NCBI GenBank assembly: GCA_009841115.1
Contig: VXML01000025.1
Location: 1 to 41,443, forward strand
Source of the DNA: Gemmatimonadota bacterium
GTDB taxonomy: Bacteria > Latescibacterota > UBA2968 > UBA8231
DNA length: 41,443 nt
Direction: 5' to 3'
Numbering within the stretch: position 1 is the stretch's first letter; every line of letters begins with the position of its first letter. Below are positions 24,075-32,417 of the stretch, piece by piece. Position numbers and translations under genes: made by a program. The notes under the pieces are model-generated. The model saw nothing but the letters and a program-made list of their open reading frames with translations, was not told the DNA's origin and ran no database searches.

Positions 24075-25307
24075 ATGGGCAGTGTGCAAATCAACGAGGA
24101 CCTGCTATCGGACAGCGCTTATTTTGCCGCAGCAAGTCGGCGTGCCGCGCTAGCAGAAATGTTCGAATTCCGCGACCGGCGGGTCGTATTCGGAGCAGGT
24201 GCCCTGTCGCAGCTAGCCGACGAGTGCGGCCGCCTCGGCGCGGGCCGGGTGCTGCTCATCCACGATCCGGGCATTGCCCCACTCGTCGATTTAGTCTGCC
24301 AAGCCCTCAGCGACTTAGATGTGGTAGGCACGTACAGCGAGATCGCACCCAACCCCTCGGTGCAGAGCGTCGATGCCTGCGCGCACGCGCTGGCAGCCGC
24401 GGATTTCGACGTGGCCGTTGCCTTGGGCGGGGGCAGCACCATGGACACGGCCAAATCCGCGCTCTGCACTGCGGCCAATGGCGGCTCTGTGGCCGATTAC
24501 TTTGGCTTCGACCTGTACGCAAAACTACCGTTGGCCCCACTCGTCGGCATCCCGACCACTGCGGGCACGGGCAGCGAGGTCAGCCGGGTGGCCGTAATCG
24601 CCGACGCAACCGGCAAGAAGGCCGTGTACAGCAGCCATTTACAGCCCAAGGCCGCGCTAGTGGACCCGCGTTTGCACCAAGACCTGCCGCCGGTATTGAC
24701 CGCGATCACCGGCTTGGATGCCCTCGGGCACGCCCTCGAATGCACGGCTTCCACCAAGAGCAATGCCATCGGCGACGCCGTAGCGCGGGCGGCCCTGACC
24801 GCAGGCTGCCCGGCGTACGTGCAAGCCGTAGTCCACGGCGACCCCGACGCGCGCTATCAAATGGCGCGCTGTGCCCTGCTCGCCGGATTGCTATTGAGCC
24901 CCATCAACACCGGGGCCGGCCACGCGCTCGGCTACGGAATCGAAAAGGTCTCCTTTGAGCGCGGCGCACCCGTGCCGCACGGCGCGGCCGTGGCCCTCGT
25001 CTTGCCCGGGGTAATGCGGCACAACGCCCCAGCCGTAGCCGACAAATACTACTTTGCCGCGGGGGCCGCTGGGCTAGAGTTAGGAGGCAAAAGCCGTGAA
25101 GAAGGGATCGAACTGGCCGCGGAGTGGATCGACGGACTGCGGCGGCAGCACACCCCCTACGGCTCGCTGAGCGCGGCCGGGATAAGCGCCGCCGACATTC
25201 CGCAGATGGTCGAAAGCGCCCTGAGCGTCCAGCGCCTGCTCGAACCCAATCCGGTCGCAGTGGAAGCGGACGACGCGGCCCGCATCTATCAGAACGCACT
25301 AAACTAA
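24075..25307 (+). CDS. Iron-containing alcohol dehydrogenase
   Basis: This 410-aa group III dehydrogenase has the NAD-binding G-G-G-S-T-M-D-T-A-K and P-T-T-A-G-T-G-S-E-V. Metal ligands are in L-D-A-L-G-H-A-L-E, G-A-G-H-A-L-G-Y and V-P-H-G. It interconverts alcohols and aldehydes or keto acids. A GAGGAAGG ribosome site lies before the ATG. It heads a plus-strand run with a flavin reductase, MsrB and the two genes before the RiPP operon, with gaps of 18, 27, 4 and 76 nt. Confidence 0.92.
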   Translation: MGSVQINEDLLSDSAYFAAASRRAALAEMFEFRDRRVVFGAGALSQLADECGRLGAGRVLLIHDPGIAPLVDLVCQALSDLDVVGTYSEIAPNPSVQSVDACAHALAAADFDVAVALGGGSTMDTAKSALCTAANGGSVADYFGFDLYAKLPLAPLVGIPTTAGTGSEVSRVAVIADATGKKAVYSSHLQPKAALVDPRLHQDLPPVLTAITGLDALGHALECTASTKSNAIGDAVARAALTAGCPAYVQAVVHGDPDARYQMARCALLAGLLLSPINTGAGHALGYGIEKVSFERGAPVPHGAAVALVLPGVMRHNAPAVADKYYFAAGAAGLELGGKSREEGIELAAEWIDGLRRQHTPYGSLSAAGISAADIPQMVESALSVQRLLEPNPVAVEADDAARIYQNALN

Positions 25308-25325
25308 AGCGAAAGGACACGCTCA

Positions 25326-25799
25326 ATGGCATTTGACCCTCAGCTACAGCGGCAAATCATGGGCCGCTTTGCCACCGGCGTCACCGTGGTAACCACCTCC
25401 TGCGACGGCCAACTGTGGGGCATGACCGCCAACGCGGTCATGTCGCTGTCCCTGTCACCGCCGTTGGTGGTGGTCTCGGTTGACAAAAGCGCGTCCATGC
25501 ACGGCCTGTTGCAAAAAGCCGAGGGCTTTGCCATCAACATCCTCAAGCGAGAGCAGGAGGACCTCTCCGTGCGCTTTGCCCAGCGCGGCCCCAAGGACTT
25601 TGCGGATCTAACGACCAAAGTGGCCCAGACCGGCGCGCCGATTTTGGCCGACGCCTTGGCCTATGTGGACTGCAAACTAGTGGACGTCGCGGCCGCGGGC
25701 GACCACGACATGTTCATCGGCGAATGCCTCGCCGGCGAGGTGGGCAGCGGCGCGCCGCTGATCTTCTTCGGCGGACAATACGCCGAGTTGGCCGATTAG
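25326..25799 (+). CDS. Flavin reductase (split-barrel FMN-binding)
   Basis: This 157-aa protein of the flavin-reductase-like family has G-R-F-A-T-G-V-T-V-V-T-T, M-T-A-N-A-V-M-S-L-S-L-S-P-P-L and F-A-I-N-I-L. It typically supplies reduced FMN/FAD to a monooxygenase. No two-component flavin monooxygenase is adjacent; the nearest flavoenzyme is the FAD oxidoreductase at 27356, which would not normally need it. AAAGGA precedes the ATG 18 nt after the dehydrogenase stop. Confidence 0.9.
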   Translation: MAFDPQLQRQIMGRFATGVTVVTTSCDGQLWGMTANAVMSLSLSPPLVVVSVDKSASMHGLLQKAEGFAINILKREQEDLSVRFAQRGPKDFADLTTKVAQTGAPILADALAYVDCKLVDVAAAGDHDMFIGECLAGEVGSGAPLIFFGGQYAELAD

Positions 25800-25826
25800 A
25801 CTGACCCAAGAGAAAGGAATGCTGCG

Positions 25827-26228
<402 letters not shown>

Positions 26229-26232
26229 GGAC

Positions 26233-27279
26233 GTGACGGAGTACTGTTCATTAGGCAGCCTGCTGGAGGAGTTGCGCAGCCTATTTCCGCCCGCGCTGAT
26301 CGGGGACTCCGGTTGGGAGCGGGTACAAGCGCTGACAACGCGCTTGCCCATCTACACGACCGAATCCCGCTTTGGCTTTGAGTTCGACCTGTGCGATCCC
26401 AGTCCCACGGCGGACTTTGCCGTGTTCTTAGCGCCTCGCTCCAGACTCGCCACATTTTACGAACAACAGACGGAAGAGACCGCTCCGGGATTGATAGGGC
26501 CGGGCTTCGGACCCTTTCTCTGGGAACAGGGCCGCGACCCCCAGTCATTGTTCACCCGGACGGGAGCAGGGGTAATTCTGGAATATGATTTGGCCACGCC
26601 GCCTCCCGGGCAGCATAGCCCTCCAGGCATCTTCATAGTAACATTGGACGGCCCGGAACAGCAGCAGGCGAGGCTCCACGACGAGCCTACCGCCCTAGTG
26701 GCCGCGCTGGAGTCGGCAGCGGGTTGGGAGCGCGGTGTCGCTGATATACGCCGAGTGGATCGGGTGCGAGCCGCTGTGGCGGACGCGGGTATAGTCGCGC
26801 AGGCCGGCGTCATGCCGGGCAGGAACCTGCGGGCAATCCGATTGATCATTCAGGGGGTTGGCAACGCCAACGTTGCCGGCATGCTGAAACGGCTTCAGTG
26901 GAACGGCGATCCATCTCTGGCCGTCTCCGCCTTGTCGGACCTAACGGGGCTGGTCAAACCTCAGACGGGACTCAGCATCGACGTAACCTCACAAGGCGTA
27001 TCTCCGCGCCTTGGCCTAGAGCTGTTTCGTCCGATCGAGTGGCACCAAACGGATCGTGCCGGATGGAAACTTTTGTTCGACCGGCTCGTGGAGAAGGAGT
27101 GGTGCCTACCGGCCAAGGCTGACGGACTGGCTGAATGGCCCGGTATAGAGATCTTCTTTGGCCAAGATGGCGTGTACAAAGTTCGTCAGACCATCAACCA
27201 TATCAAGCTGGTCATTGACCGAGGCGCTGTCCGCGTCAAGGGGTACGCCGCTGTGGATGTGCTGCGGACCGCTCCATAG
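26233..27279 (+). CDS. Unrecognised protein, possibly linked to the RiPP cluster
   Basis: This 348-aa protein has a GTG start at 26233, only 4 nt after msrB. I do not recognise an enzyme family. It is soluble, with no signal peptide or membrane helix. Visible segments are F-G-F-E-F-D-L (residues 47-53), a Pro/Gly-rich middle, P-G-R-N-L-R-A-I-R-L, G-V-S-P-R-L-G-L-E-L-F and a C-terminal N-H-I-K-L-V strand with K-G-Y-A-A-V. From memory, the G-P-R-L-G-L-E and H-I-K-L patterns recur in hypothetical proteins of actinobacteria and cyanobacteria near secondary-metabolite genes; this is weak. Its position before the FAD oxidoreductase and opposite the NHLP precursor makes it a candidate peptide-modifying or binding protein. 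Confidence 0.7.
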   Translation: MTEYCSLGSLLEELRSLFPPALIGDSGWERVQALTTRLPIYTTESRFGFEFDLCDPSPTADFAVFLAPRSRLATFYEQQTEETAPGLIGPGFGPFLWEQGRDPQSLFTRTGAGVILEYDLATPPPGQHSPPGIFIVTLDGPEQQQARLHDEPTALVAALESAAGWERGVADIRRVDRVRAAVADAGIVAQAGVMPGRNLRAIRLIIQGVGNANVAGMLKRLQWNGDPSLAVSALSDLTGLVKPQTGLSIDVTSQGVSPRLGLELFRPIEWHQTDRAGWKLLFDRLVEKEWCLPAKADGLAEWPGIEIFFGQDGVYKVRQTINHIKLVIDRGAVRVKGYAAVDVLRTAP

Positions 27280-27355
27280 CTGCACGCCCTCCACACGTAC
27301 TTTACTTACGCACAATGGCTAACGATTCACACAAGCAGTCTGAAGGGGTGCTGAA

Positions 27356-28768
27356 ATGCGTAGCCTAGATTTATCCAACCTAGAAACCGATGACAAGGCG
27401 CTGGAAGAAGCCAGTCGCGATTTCGGCCGCACAGTCCAAAAGCGACCCCGTGCCATAGCTCGCCCGCATTCAGCACAGGACGTGGTGGAGATTATTCGCA
27501 CATCAAATCGGGAGCGTATCCCGGTAACGTTTCAGGGCGCAAGCCATTCGCAGAACGGCCAATCGTTGAGCGATAACGGAATCCTCGTCGATATGAAGGG
27601 GCTCGACAGGATCGGCGAGATAGAAGGCGGCGAGATTCGGGTGCAGGGCGGGGTTCGGTGGCGCGACCTAATCCACCAGGTTTACTCTGAAGGCTACTTG
27701 CCGCCGGCCCTTACCACCCATCTGAGTGTTACCGTAGGCGGTACCCTCTCTGTGGCCGGCCTCAGCATAACCTCCCACCGGTACGGCTCACAGACGGACA
27801 ATGTAACCGAGTTGGAAGTTGTAACCGGAGATGGCAAACTCCTGCGCTGCTCCCCCGAGATCAATTCTACTCTGTTCGACTGTGCCCGCTGTGGATTGGG
27901 ACAGTTCGGCGCGATTACAGAAGCCTGCATCCAACTGCGCCAAGTGCTGCCCAATGTGCGGACTTATACCCTCCTCTACGAGGACGTCCGCGTCCTGATG
28001 CGAGACTTGGAGGTCCTAGCCGGTGCGCAGCGCTTTCAGTATATAGACGGATGGTGCTTGCCCGTTCCCCGCGACCTGTGGCAGATGGCATCCGGCCAAC
28101 TGTTCGCCCATCGAGTCTATGAGTTGTCTCTGAGCGTGGAGTGGGATGAGGAGCCGCCCGACCAAGAGGAAATGTTGGGCGATCTCCACTACACCCACTT
28201 GAGCGGCTGCTCCGATTATCCCACTCTAGGGTTTGTCACCCGTACGGAGACGAGTTCCTTCTCCTACGATCGGGCGGGCGGCTGGGGCAAGCCGGGTTCC
28301 GGACAGGAAACGCATTCCAGCGGCTTAAAGTGGTTCGATGACTGGGGACAGTCGCATCCCGGTACGGAGGGGGTATTGCCCTGGGATACCTTCCCGGGCT
28401 TCATAACGGAGGTGACCGACCAGCTTCCGGGGCCCGTTGCACGGACGGCGCGAATAATGCTCGGTCCCTTCCGCGGCGAGCGTTTCAAGTCGCCGCTGTT
28501 CATGCGCCCGGACGGAGAGCTTCTGATGGGATACGGCATCCTCATCGAGACGCCTCAATCAGAGCTGGAAGAGATCCTGCCGATACTAGCCAAGGAAAGC
28601 CGCCGCATCATAGACGCGGGCGGCAAGCGCTACCTTTCAGGCTGGTTAGACTTCGACCGCGAAGGATGGCAGGAGCACTACGGGGAGCAGTGGCCGAGGA
28701 TGTTGGAGTGGAAGCAGGAGTTTGATCCTAACAAGATCCTCAACCCCGGCGGAATGCCCTTGCAGTGA
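27356..28768 (+). CDS. FAD-linked oxidoreductase, cytokinin dehydrogenase-like
   Basis: This 470-aa protein has a PCMH-type FAD domain (about 30-205): R-P-R-A-I-A-R-P-H-S-A-Q-D-V-V, then G-A-S-H-S-Q-N-G-Q, where the His corresponds to the covalent FAD site of cytokinin dehydrogenases (usual G-H-S with a preceding Gly, here Ala-Ser). V-G-G-T-L-S-V-A-G follows, then a substrate-cap domain and the terminal F-D-P-N-K-I-L-N-P-G-G. No signal peptide is seen, so it is probably cytoplasmic. Such enzymes oxidise amines, alcohols or C-H bonds using oxygen or quinones. It is the last plus-strand gene before the convergent peptide-precursor gene, 139 nt away. A tailoring role is possible but unproven. 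Confidence 0.85.
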   Translation: MRSLDLSNLETDDKALEEASRDFGRTVQKRPRAIARPHSAQDVVEIIRTSNRERIPVTFQGASHSQNGQSLSDNGILVDMKGLDRIGEIEGGEIRVQGGVRWRDLIHQVYSEGYLPPALTTHLSVTVGGTLSVAGLSITSHRYGSQTDNVTELEVVTGDGKLLRCSPEINSTLFDCARCGLGQFGAITEACIQLRQVLPNVRTYTLLYEDVRVLMRDLEVLAGAQRFQYIDGWCLPVPRDLWQMASGQLFAHRVYELSLSVEWDEEPPDQEEMLGDLHYTHLSGCSDYPTLGFVTRTETSSFSYDRAGGWGKPGSGQETHSSGLKWFDDWGQSHPGTEGVLPWDTFPGFITEVTDQLPGPVARTARIMLGPFRGERFKSPLFMRPDGELLMGYGILIETPQSELEEILPILAKESRRIIDAGGKRYLSGWLDFDREGWQEHYGEQWPRMLEWKQEFDPNKILNPGGMPLQ

Positions 28769-28783
28769 TAGACATACCTAGAA

Positions 28784-28801
28784 ACAGGGATCGGTCCCTG
28801 T
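28784..28801. terminator. Hairpin after the FAD oxidoreductase gene
   Basis: ACAGGGA (28784-28790) pairs perfectly with TCCCTGT (28795-28801) around a TCGG loop, 15 nt after the stop. No T-run follows directly. Confidence 0.4.
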
Positions 28802-28878
28802 GGCTGCCCTTTGTTGGGCTAGGCCACGCCAGCGGATGCCGCTCTGCCCCCGGATTCTGGCCGACCTCTTTGGACACT

Positions 28879-28906
28879 AAACCCGGGCGGGCCACTGCCC
28901 GGGTTT
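28879..28906. terminator. Shared bidirectional terminator between convergent genes
   Basis: AAACCCGGGC (28879-28888) pairs perfectly over ten bases with GCCCGGGTTT (28897-28906) around an 8-nt loop. It ends one base from the precursor-peptide stop on the minus strand and about 110 nt after the FAD oxidoreductase stop. The stem has short A/T ends in both directions, so it could serve both operons. Confidence 0.65.
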
Positions 28907-28907
28907 G

Positions 28908-29180
28908 CTATGGACCTAACGATGGGCTCGATGGGCTCCAGCCTCCGGCAGCCTGTGCCAGTTCCGCCTCGGTGAGGCGGTCCGACAGCGGCAGAACGAA
29001 GTGCGCGGTGGTGGCATCGTCCTCATGCACCTGAACGGTGAACCCTTCCGGGATGGAAACGCCCAGCTCGGCCGAGATTACGGCCTTGGGGTCGTCAAGC
29101 AGACACGTCCTGAAATCCTCGTCCGCTACGGCCTTGGCCAAGATGCGGGCCTTCATTTCGCTCATAGTTTGCGTTGCCAT
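28908..29180 (-). CDS. NHLP-leader RiPP precursor with a ten-residue core
   Basis: This 90-aa peptide has a nitrile-hydratase-alpha-like leader: helical start with K-A-V-A-D-E-D-F-R, L-L-D-D-P-K-A-V-I, then I-P-E-G-F-T-V-Q-V-H-E-D and H-F-V-L-P, which is the NHLP pattern. It ends E-L-A-Q-A-A-G-G at residues 79-80, the C39 peptidase cleavage site, leaving the core WSPSSPSLGP (81-90). The core has one Trp, four Ser and three Pro, and no Cys or Thr. The two S-P-S units come from a perfect tandem 9-bp repeat (28920-28937 forward). AGGAGA precedes the ATG. The peptide exporter lies directly upstream on the same strand. Core length is unusually short for this leader class. Confidence 0.9.
   Translation of the reverse strand: MATQTMSEMKARILAKAVADEDFRTCLLDDPKAVISAELGVSIPEGFTVQVHEDDATTAHFVLPLSDRLTEAELAQAAGGWSPSSPSLGP
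28920..28937 (-). repeat. Tandem 9-bp repeat encoding S-P-S twice in the peptide core
   Basis: Forward CGATGGGCT occurs twice without a gap (28920-28928 and 28929-28937), coding S-P-S, S-P-S on the minus strand. Identical codons suggest a recent duplication. Confidence 0.85.
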
Positions 29181-29246
29181 ATCGTGCTCTCCTAGGGTCT
29201 ATGCTGCGTCGGCAGCCGGTGACAAGTTATGATGTAGCCCTTCCTT

Positions 29247-29291
29247 ATTATAAAATAAGGATTTAACGTGAATTCTCTGTGATCACAGAGA
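29247..29291 (-). promoter_or_regulatory. Precursor promoter with an activator-type palindrome
   Basis: On the minus strand a perfect TATAAT lies at 29247-29252 inside the dyad CCTTATT/AATAAGG (29243-29260). No -35 box is seen. Instead the 18-bp perfect palindrome TCTCTGTGATCACAGAGA (29274-29291) is centred 42-43 bp upstream of the expected start near 29240, the place of a class II activator. The inner TGTGATCACA recalls CRP/FNR half-sites but lacks their spacer. Confidence 0.6.
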
Positions 29292-29297
29292 CCGTTT

Positions 29298-29330
29298 GTA
29301 TGATTTTTGTGTGATTTTTGTGTGATTTTT
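29298..29330 (-). repeat. Three 11-bp tandem repeats upstream of the precursor promoter
   Basis: GTGTGATTTTT is repeated head to tail at 29309-29319 and 29320-29330, with a first copy GTATGATTTTT at 29298-29308. The 11-bp period is one helical turn. They lie at about -58 to -90 from the expected start. Confidence 0.7.
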
Positions 29331-29505
29331 CCAAAGACGAAGAGAAAAACGAAAAATGCCCCGACTCATCTTGAAAATCGGAGCGCTTTTACATACCCTA
29401 AATTTCAAACGAAACCACTACCAGATATTCAGAACGGGATTGTCAATCGTTGTCAATGGCAGCATCCGTCTCGGGATTGTATAGCCGTATAGAGCCAAGG
29501 CAGGG

Positions 29506-32412
29506 TCAGGTCATCTGTCGAAGCGCCATGTCGCGGAATACACCCTCCTCGGCCATGAGTTCGTCAAAGCTGCCCTGCTGGATCACCCGGCCTCCTTGCA
29601 ATACATAGACTCGGTCCGCTTGGCGGATGGTGGAGAGGCGATGGGCGCTAACTATGCGCGTCACCGAGAGCTTTTCTATCTCCTCCATCACCCTTGCTTG
29701 GGTTTCGTTGTCAAGCCAGTTGGTCGCCTCGTCCAGCAGCAGGACGCTGGGATTTCTCACTAGGGCGGCAGCCAGCATGATGCGCTGCGTCTGCCCGCCG
29801 GAGAACGCCGAGGATCCCTCTGAGGTGATGGTGTACATACCCATCGGCATCGCTTCAATGTCATGGTCCACCGAGGCCAAGCGCGCCGCCCGCCAAGCGT
29901 CTTCCACGGTCAGGTCGTCGCCCGTTCCGATGATGTTGTCCAGCACCGTCTGCGGGCGCAACGAGGCGTCCTGCACCACCATGCCTACCCCATTGCGCAC
30001 GGCCTGCCGGTTGAGCCGCTCCAAGTCGTGACCGTCGTAGTGAACCGCGCCGGATAGCGGGCTTTCCAGCCCCAGCGCCAAGCGAAGCAGAGTGCTCTTG
30101 CCGGAGCCCGACTCCCCCACCAAGGCGATGAACTCGCCGGGACGGGCGTGGAGGGATACGTCCTGCAGGATTAGGGGACTGTCCTCACTGTAGCGGAATG
30201 TCACGTGGTCAATGCGCAGTTCGCCCTGCAGGTCCAGCATCAGGGTATCGGCGACCACCCTCTTGGGGCACTCGGTTAGGATGGGTTCCGCCTGTTCCAC
30301 AGTAGGCAGGATAGCAGCAATGGCAGAGAAGGATAACCCGAGCTGGGCCACTGCTCCGTAGAAGACCATAAACGCGGCATAGACCGCCAGAAAGCTGCCA
30401 ACCGCCAGTCCATACTCGCTGCGGTGCAAAGCCGCGGCAAACAAAGCTGCCACGGCAAAGAACGGCGCGGCCGAGGTAAACGCTATCAGGTGTTCGTTCA
30501 GCGTGCCCAGTTGCATCTCGGCGTGCTTCTGTTCCCGGTAGTTGGAAGCCCACATGGCAAAAGCCGAGGCTTCCGCTCCGCTGACCCGCAGCTTGGCTAC
30601 GCCGCCGATTAGCTGAAGCAGCACACCCGTGAGGCGGCGCGAGACAGCCAAAAGCCGACGATAGTGCGGCATCTGCCGCAGACCCACATAGAGAGTTACA
30701 CCGAGGGAAATCAACCCGAGCCCCAGCCCCAGCCAACCCAACAAGGTATCGTAGAAAAACAGCAGCGCAAAGATGGGAAGGAGGAATATCAGCGATAGCA
30801 GCGCCCCGGCAACTATGCCGGCCACTTGGTCCCGCAGATGTAGGAAACCCATGGCTCGGCTCCCCAGATCGCCAACCGTGAAGCGCCGGTAGAAGGATGA
30901 GGACAGGACTAGGAGCCGGTCCCACAGCGCCGCACTAATTCGCGCCGCCGCCCTGCCTTCCAAACGCATCAGGGCGGTCCCTTGCACCATCTGCAGCAGC
31001 GCAAGAGTCAGGCCAAACAGCACCACGGCTAGGGCCACCATAGTTAGCAGGTGCAAATCGCCGGACGGCAGGACCCGACTTGCGAATACGCCCAGCAATA
31101 CCGCCGGCACCAGCGTGGCTAGGCCCGACAGAATCCCCGCGCCCAGCAGGCGTACCAAGTCGCCCCATACCCGGTCGAACGCCATACCCAACAGTAGGAC
31201 AATGTTATTCGCGTGGTCCTCGGGCAGTGGGCGATAGAACAGGTAGGCCATTGAGTCCAAGGTTGCGGCGCGCCGGGCGTTGACCAACACCGAGCGCGAG
31301 GACTGGGGGTCAACCATTCGATAGCGGCCCGAAGCTCCCGGAATCAGGGCGACCGGAGATCCGTCTTCCCGGCGAAAGGCCAGCATCGCCCCGCTGTCGC
31401 TCAGCCACCACTTCTGTTGTTGTCGCAAGGCAATGCGGCGGCAGCGAACGCCCGAGGCGTTGAGAATGTCTTCCAGCGTGGTCTCCCCTGCAGAAGACGT
31501 GCGCGGGGTGCGGAACTGAATGTTTTCATGGCTGCCAATCCGCTCCAAGGCGCACAACAGGACTGAATCGCCCTCCGCGCGGGATGGCGGGGCACCGCCC
31601 AGCACGCTAAACAGGTCCGAGCGCGCCTGTTCCTCGCTCCTTTGCCGATACTGCGCACTCGCGGTCTGCAGGTTGGACACGTCGGCCAACAGCAGATTCC
31701 GGTTCGTCTGATCGGCCCTCATCGCTAGCTCGTTGAACTCCACAAGGGCCGCAAGCAGCCGCCCTTTCCGCTGCAGGTCCGCGGTGCCGACTCCGCTCAC
31801 CGCGGCCGCCCGATTCTGGACTATCCAGCTAAATGGGGTGACGGGGACCAGACCGGCTCCGTCCGGCTCCTCAGTGCCGAGGTAGTCAATGCCGCCATCT
31901 TGGCTGGATACCCATACCACGCCATGCTTGGCACAGATTGCAGCGCCGCCGCCAGCTTCCTCAGCGTCCCCCGGGGCGAGGCTTTGGTCAATGCGCGGAC
32001 GATAGGTGACATCGCGGACGATGGACTCGGAGAGTTCGCTGACCCAGGTGTCCACCTGCTCGACTATTTGGGAGTCGAGCTCCGCGCCGGTCAAGGCGCT
32101 GAGCGGGAGCCGCCACAGCTCGGATTCGGGCAACCCCTTGGCGACCAATACACTCAGGCCCTCCCCCTCCGGCACAGGGAAGAGCAGCCGGCCCGGGCCG
32201 ACCCGCAGCATGTGCCTGAAATCCTTTGGCGCGCCATCTTCTCTAAGCTGGGTTGCAAAAACATCCACCCACCCCCGGGCGACGAACCACAGCGTGCCCA
32301 GATCCGACAGGCGTATCGGGCGGTTGCCTCCGCCGATGAATCGTTCCCCGTGGGCCACCACCAGCTCTGGAAGTTGGTCCTCTAGTGACTCCTCCGGCAT
32401 TCTGCCAACCAT
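29506..32412 (-). CDS. NHLM-type ABC transporter, second subunit with N-terminal extension
   Basis: This 968-aa protein is the larger of the two ABC proteins of NHLM peptide-export systems. Residues 1-110 look like a cyclic-nucleotide-binding-type beta domain (L-G-T-L-W-F-V-A-R-G-W-V-D-V-F). Then comes an extended soluble region to about 410, a six-helix membrane domain (about 420-700) and the ATPase with Walker A G-E-S-G-S-G-K-S-T near residue 765, signature F-S-G-G-Q-T-Q-R and Walker B V-L-L-L-D-E-A-T-N-W-L-D. It lacks a peptidase domain. It probably dimerises with the peptidase-ABC protein at the inner membrane. It starts 6 nt after that gene's stop and precedes the precursor by 325 nt. 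Confidence 0.93.
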   Translation of the reverse strand: MVGRMPEESLEDQLPELVVAHGERFIGGGNRPIRLSDLGTLWFVARGWVDVFATQLREDGAPKDFRHMLRVGPGRLLFPVPEGEGLSVLVAKGLPESELWRLPLSALTGAELDSQIVEQVDTWVSELSESIVRDVTYRPRIDQSLAPGDAEEAGGGAAICAKHGVVWVSSQDGGIDYLGTEEPDGAGLVPVTPFSWIVQNRAAAVSGVGTADLQRKGRLLAALVEFNELAMRADQTNRNLLLADVSNLQTASAQYRQRSEEQARSDLFSVLGGAPPSRAEGDSVLLCALERIGSHENIQFRTPRTSSAGETTLEDILNASGVRCRRIALRQQQKWWLSDSGAMLAFRREDGSPVALIPGASGRYRMVDPQSSRSVLVNARRAATLDSMAYLFYRPLPEDHANNIVLLLGMAFDRVWGDLVRLLGAGILSGLATLVPAVLLGVFASRVLPSGDLHLLTMVALAVVLFGLTLALLQMVQGTALMRLEGRAAARISAALWDRLLVLSSSFYRRFTVGDLGSRAMGFLHLRDQVAGIVAGALLSLIFLLPIFALLFFYDTLLGWLGLGLGLISLGVTLYVGLRQMPHYRRLLAVSRRLTGVLLQLIGGVAKLRVSGAEASAFAMWASNYREQKHAEMQLGTLNEHLIAFTSAAPFFAVAALFAAALHRSEYGLAVGSFLAVYAAFMVFYGAVAQLGLSFSAIAAILPTVEQAEPILTECPKRVVADTLMLDLQGELRIDHVTFRYSEDSPLILQDVSLHARPGEFIALVGESGSGKSTLLRLALGLESPLSGAVHYDGHDLERLNRQAVRNGVGMVVQDASLRPQTVLDNIIGTGDDLTVEDAWRAARLASVDHDIEAMPMGMYTITSEGSSAFSGGQTQRIMLAAALVRNPSVLLLDEATNWLDNETQARVMEEIEKLSVTRIVSAHRLSTIRQADRVYVLQGGRVIQQGSFDELMAEEGVFRDMALRQMT

Positions 32413-32417
32413 AGCCC

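Larger units (their letters stand above)
29181..29505. other. AT-rich regulatory region between exporter and precursor
   Basis: This 325-bp stretch has no convincing gene. From the precursor side it holds the ribosome site, an imperfect dyad with TATAAT, the 18-bp palindrome and three 11-bp repeats. Next to the exporter stop is TTGTCAAT repeated at 29440-29447 and 29450-29457, exactly 10 bp apart. It is AT-rich against GC-rich genes on both sides. Confidence 0.75.

Noticed and set aside
30209..30925. 238-codon minus-strand frame inside the large ABC gene
   Set aside because: It is an out-of-frame shadow; the ABC membrane domain is continuous in the main frame.
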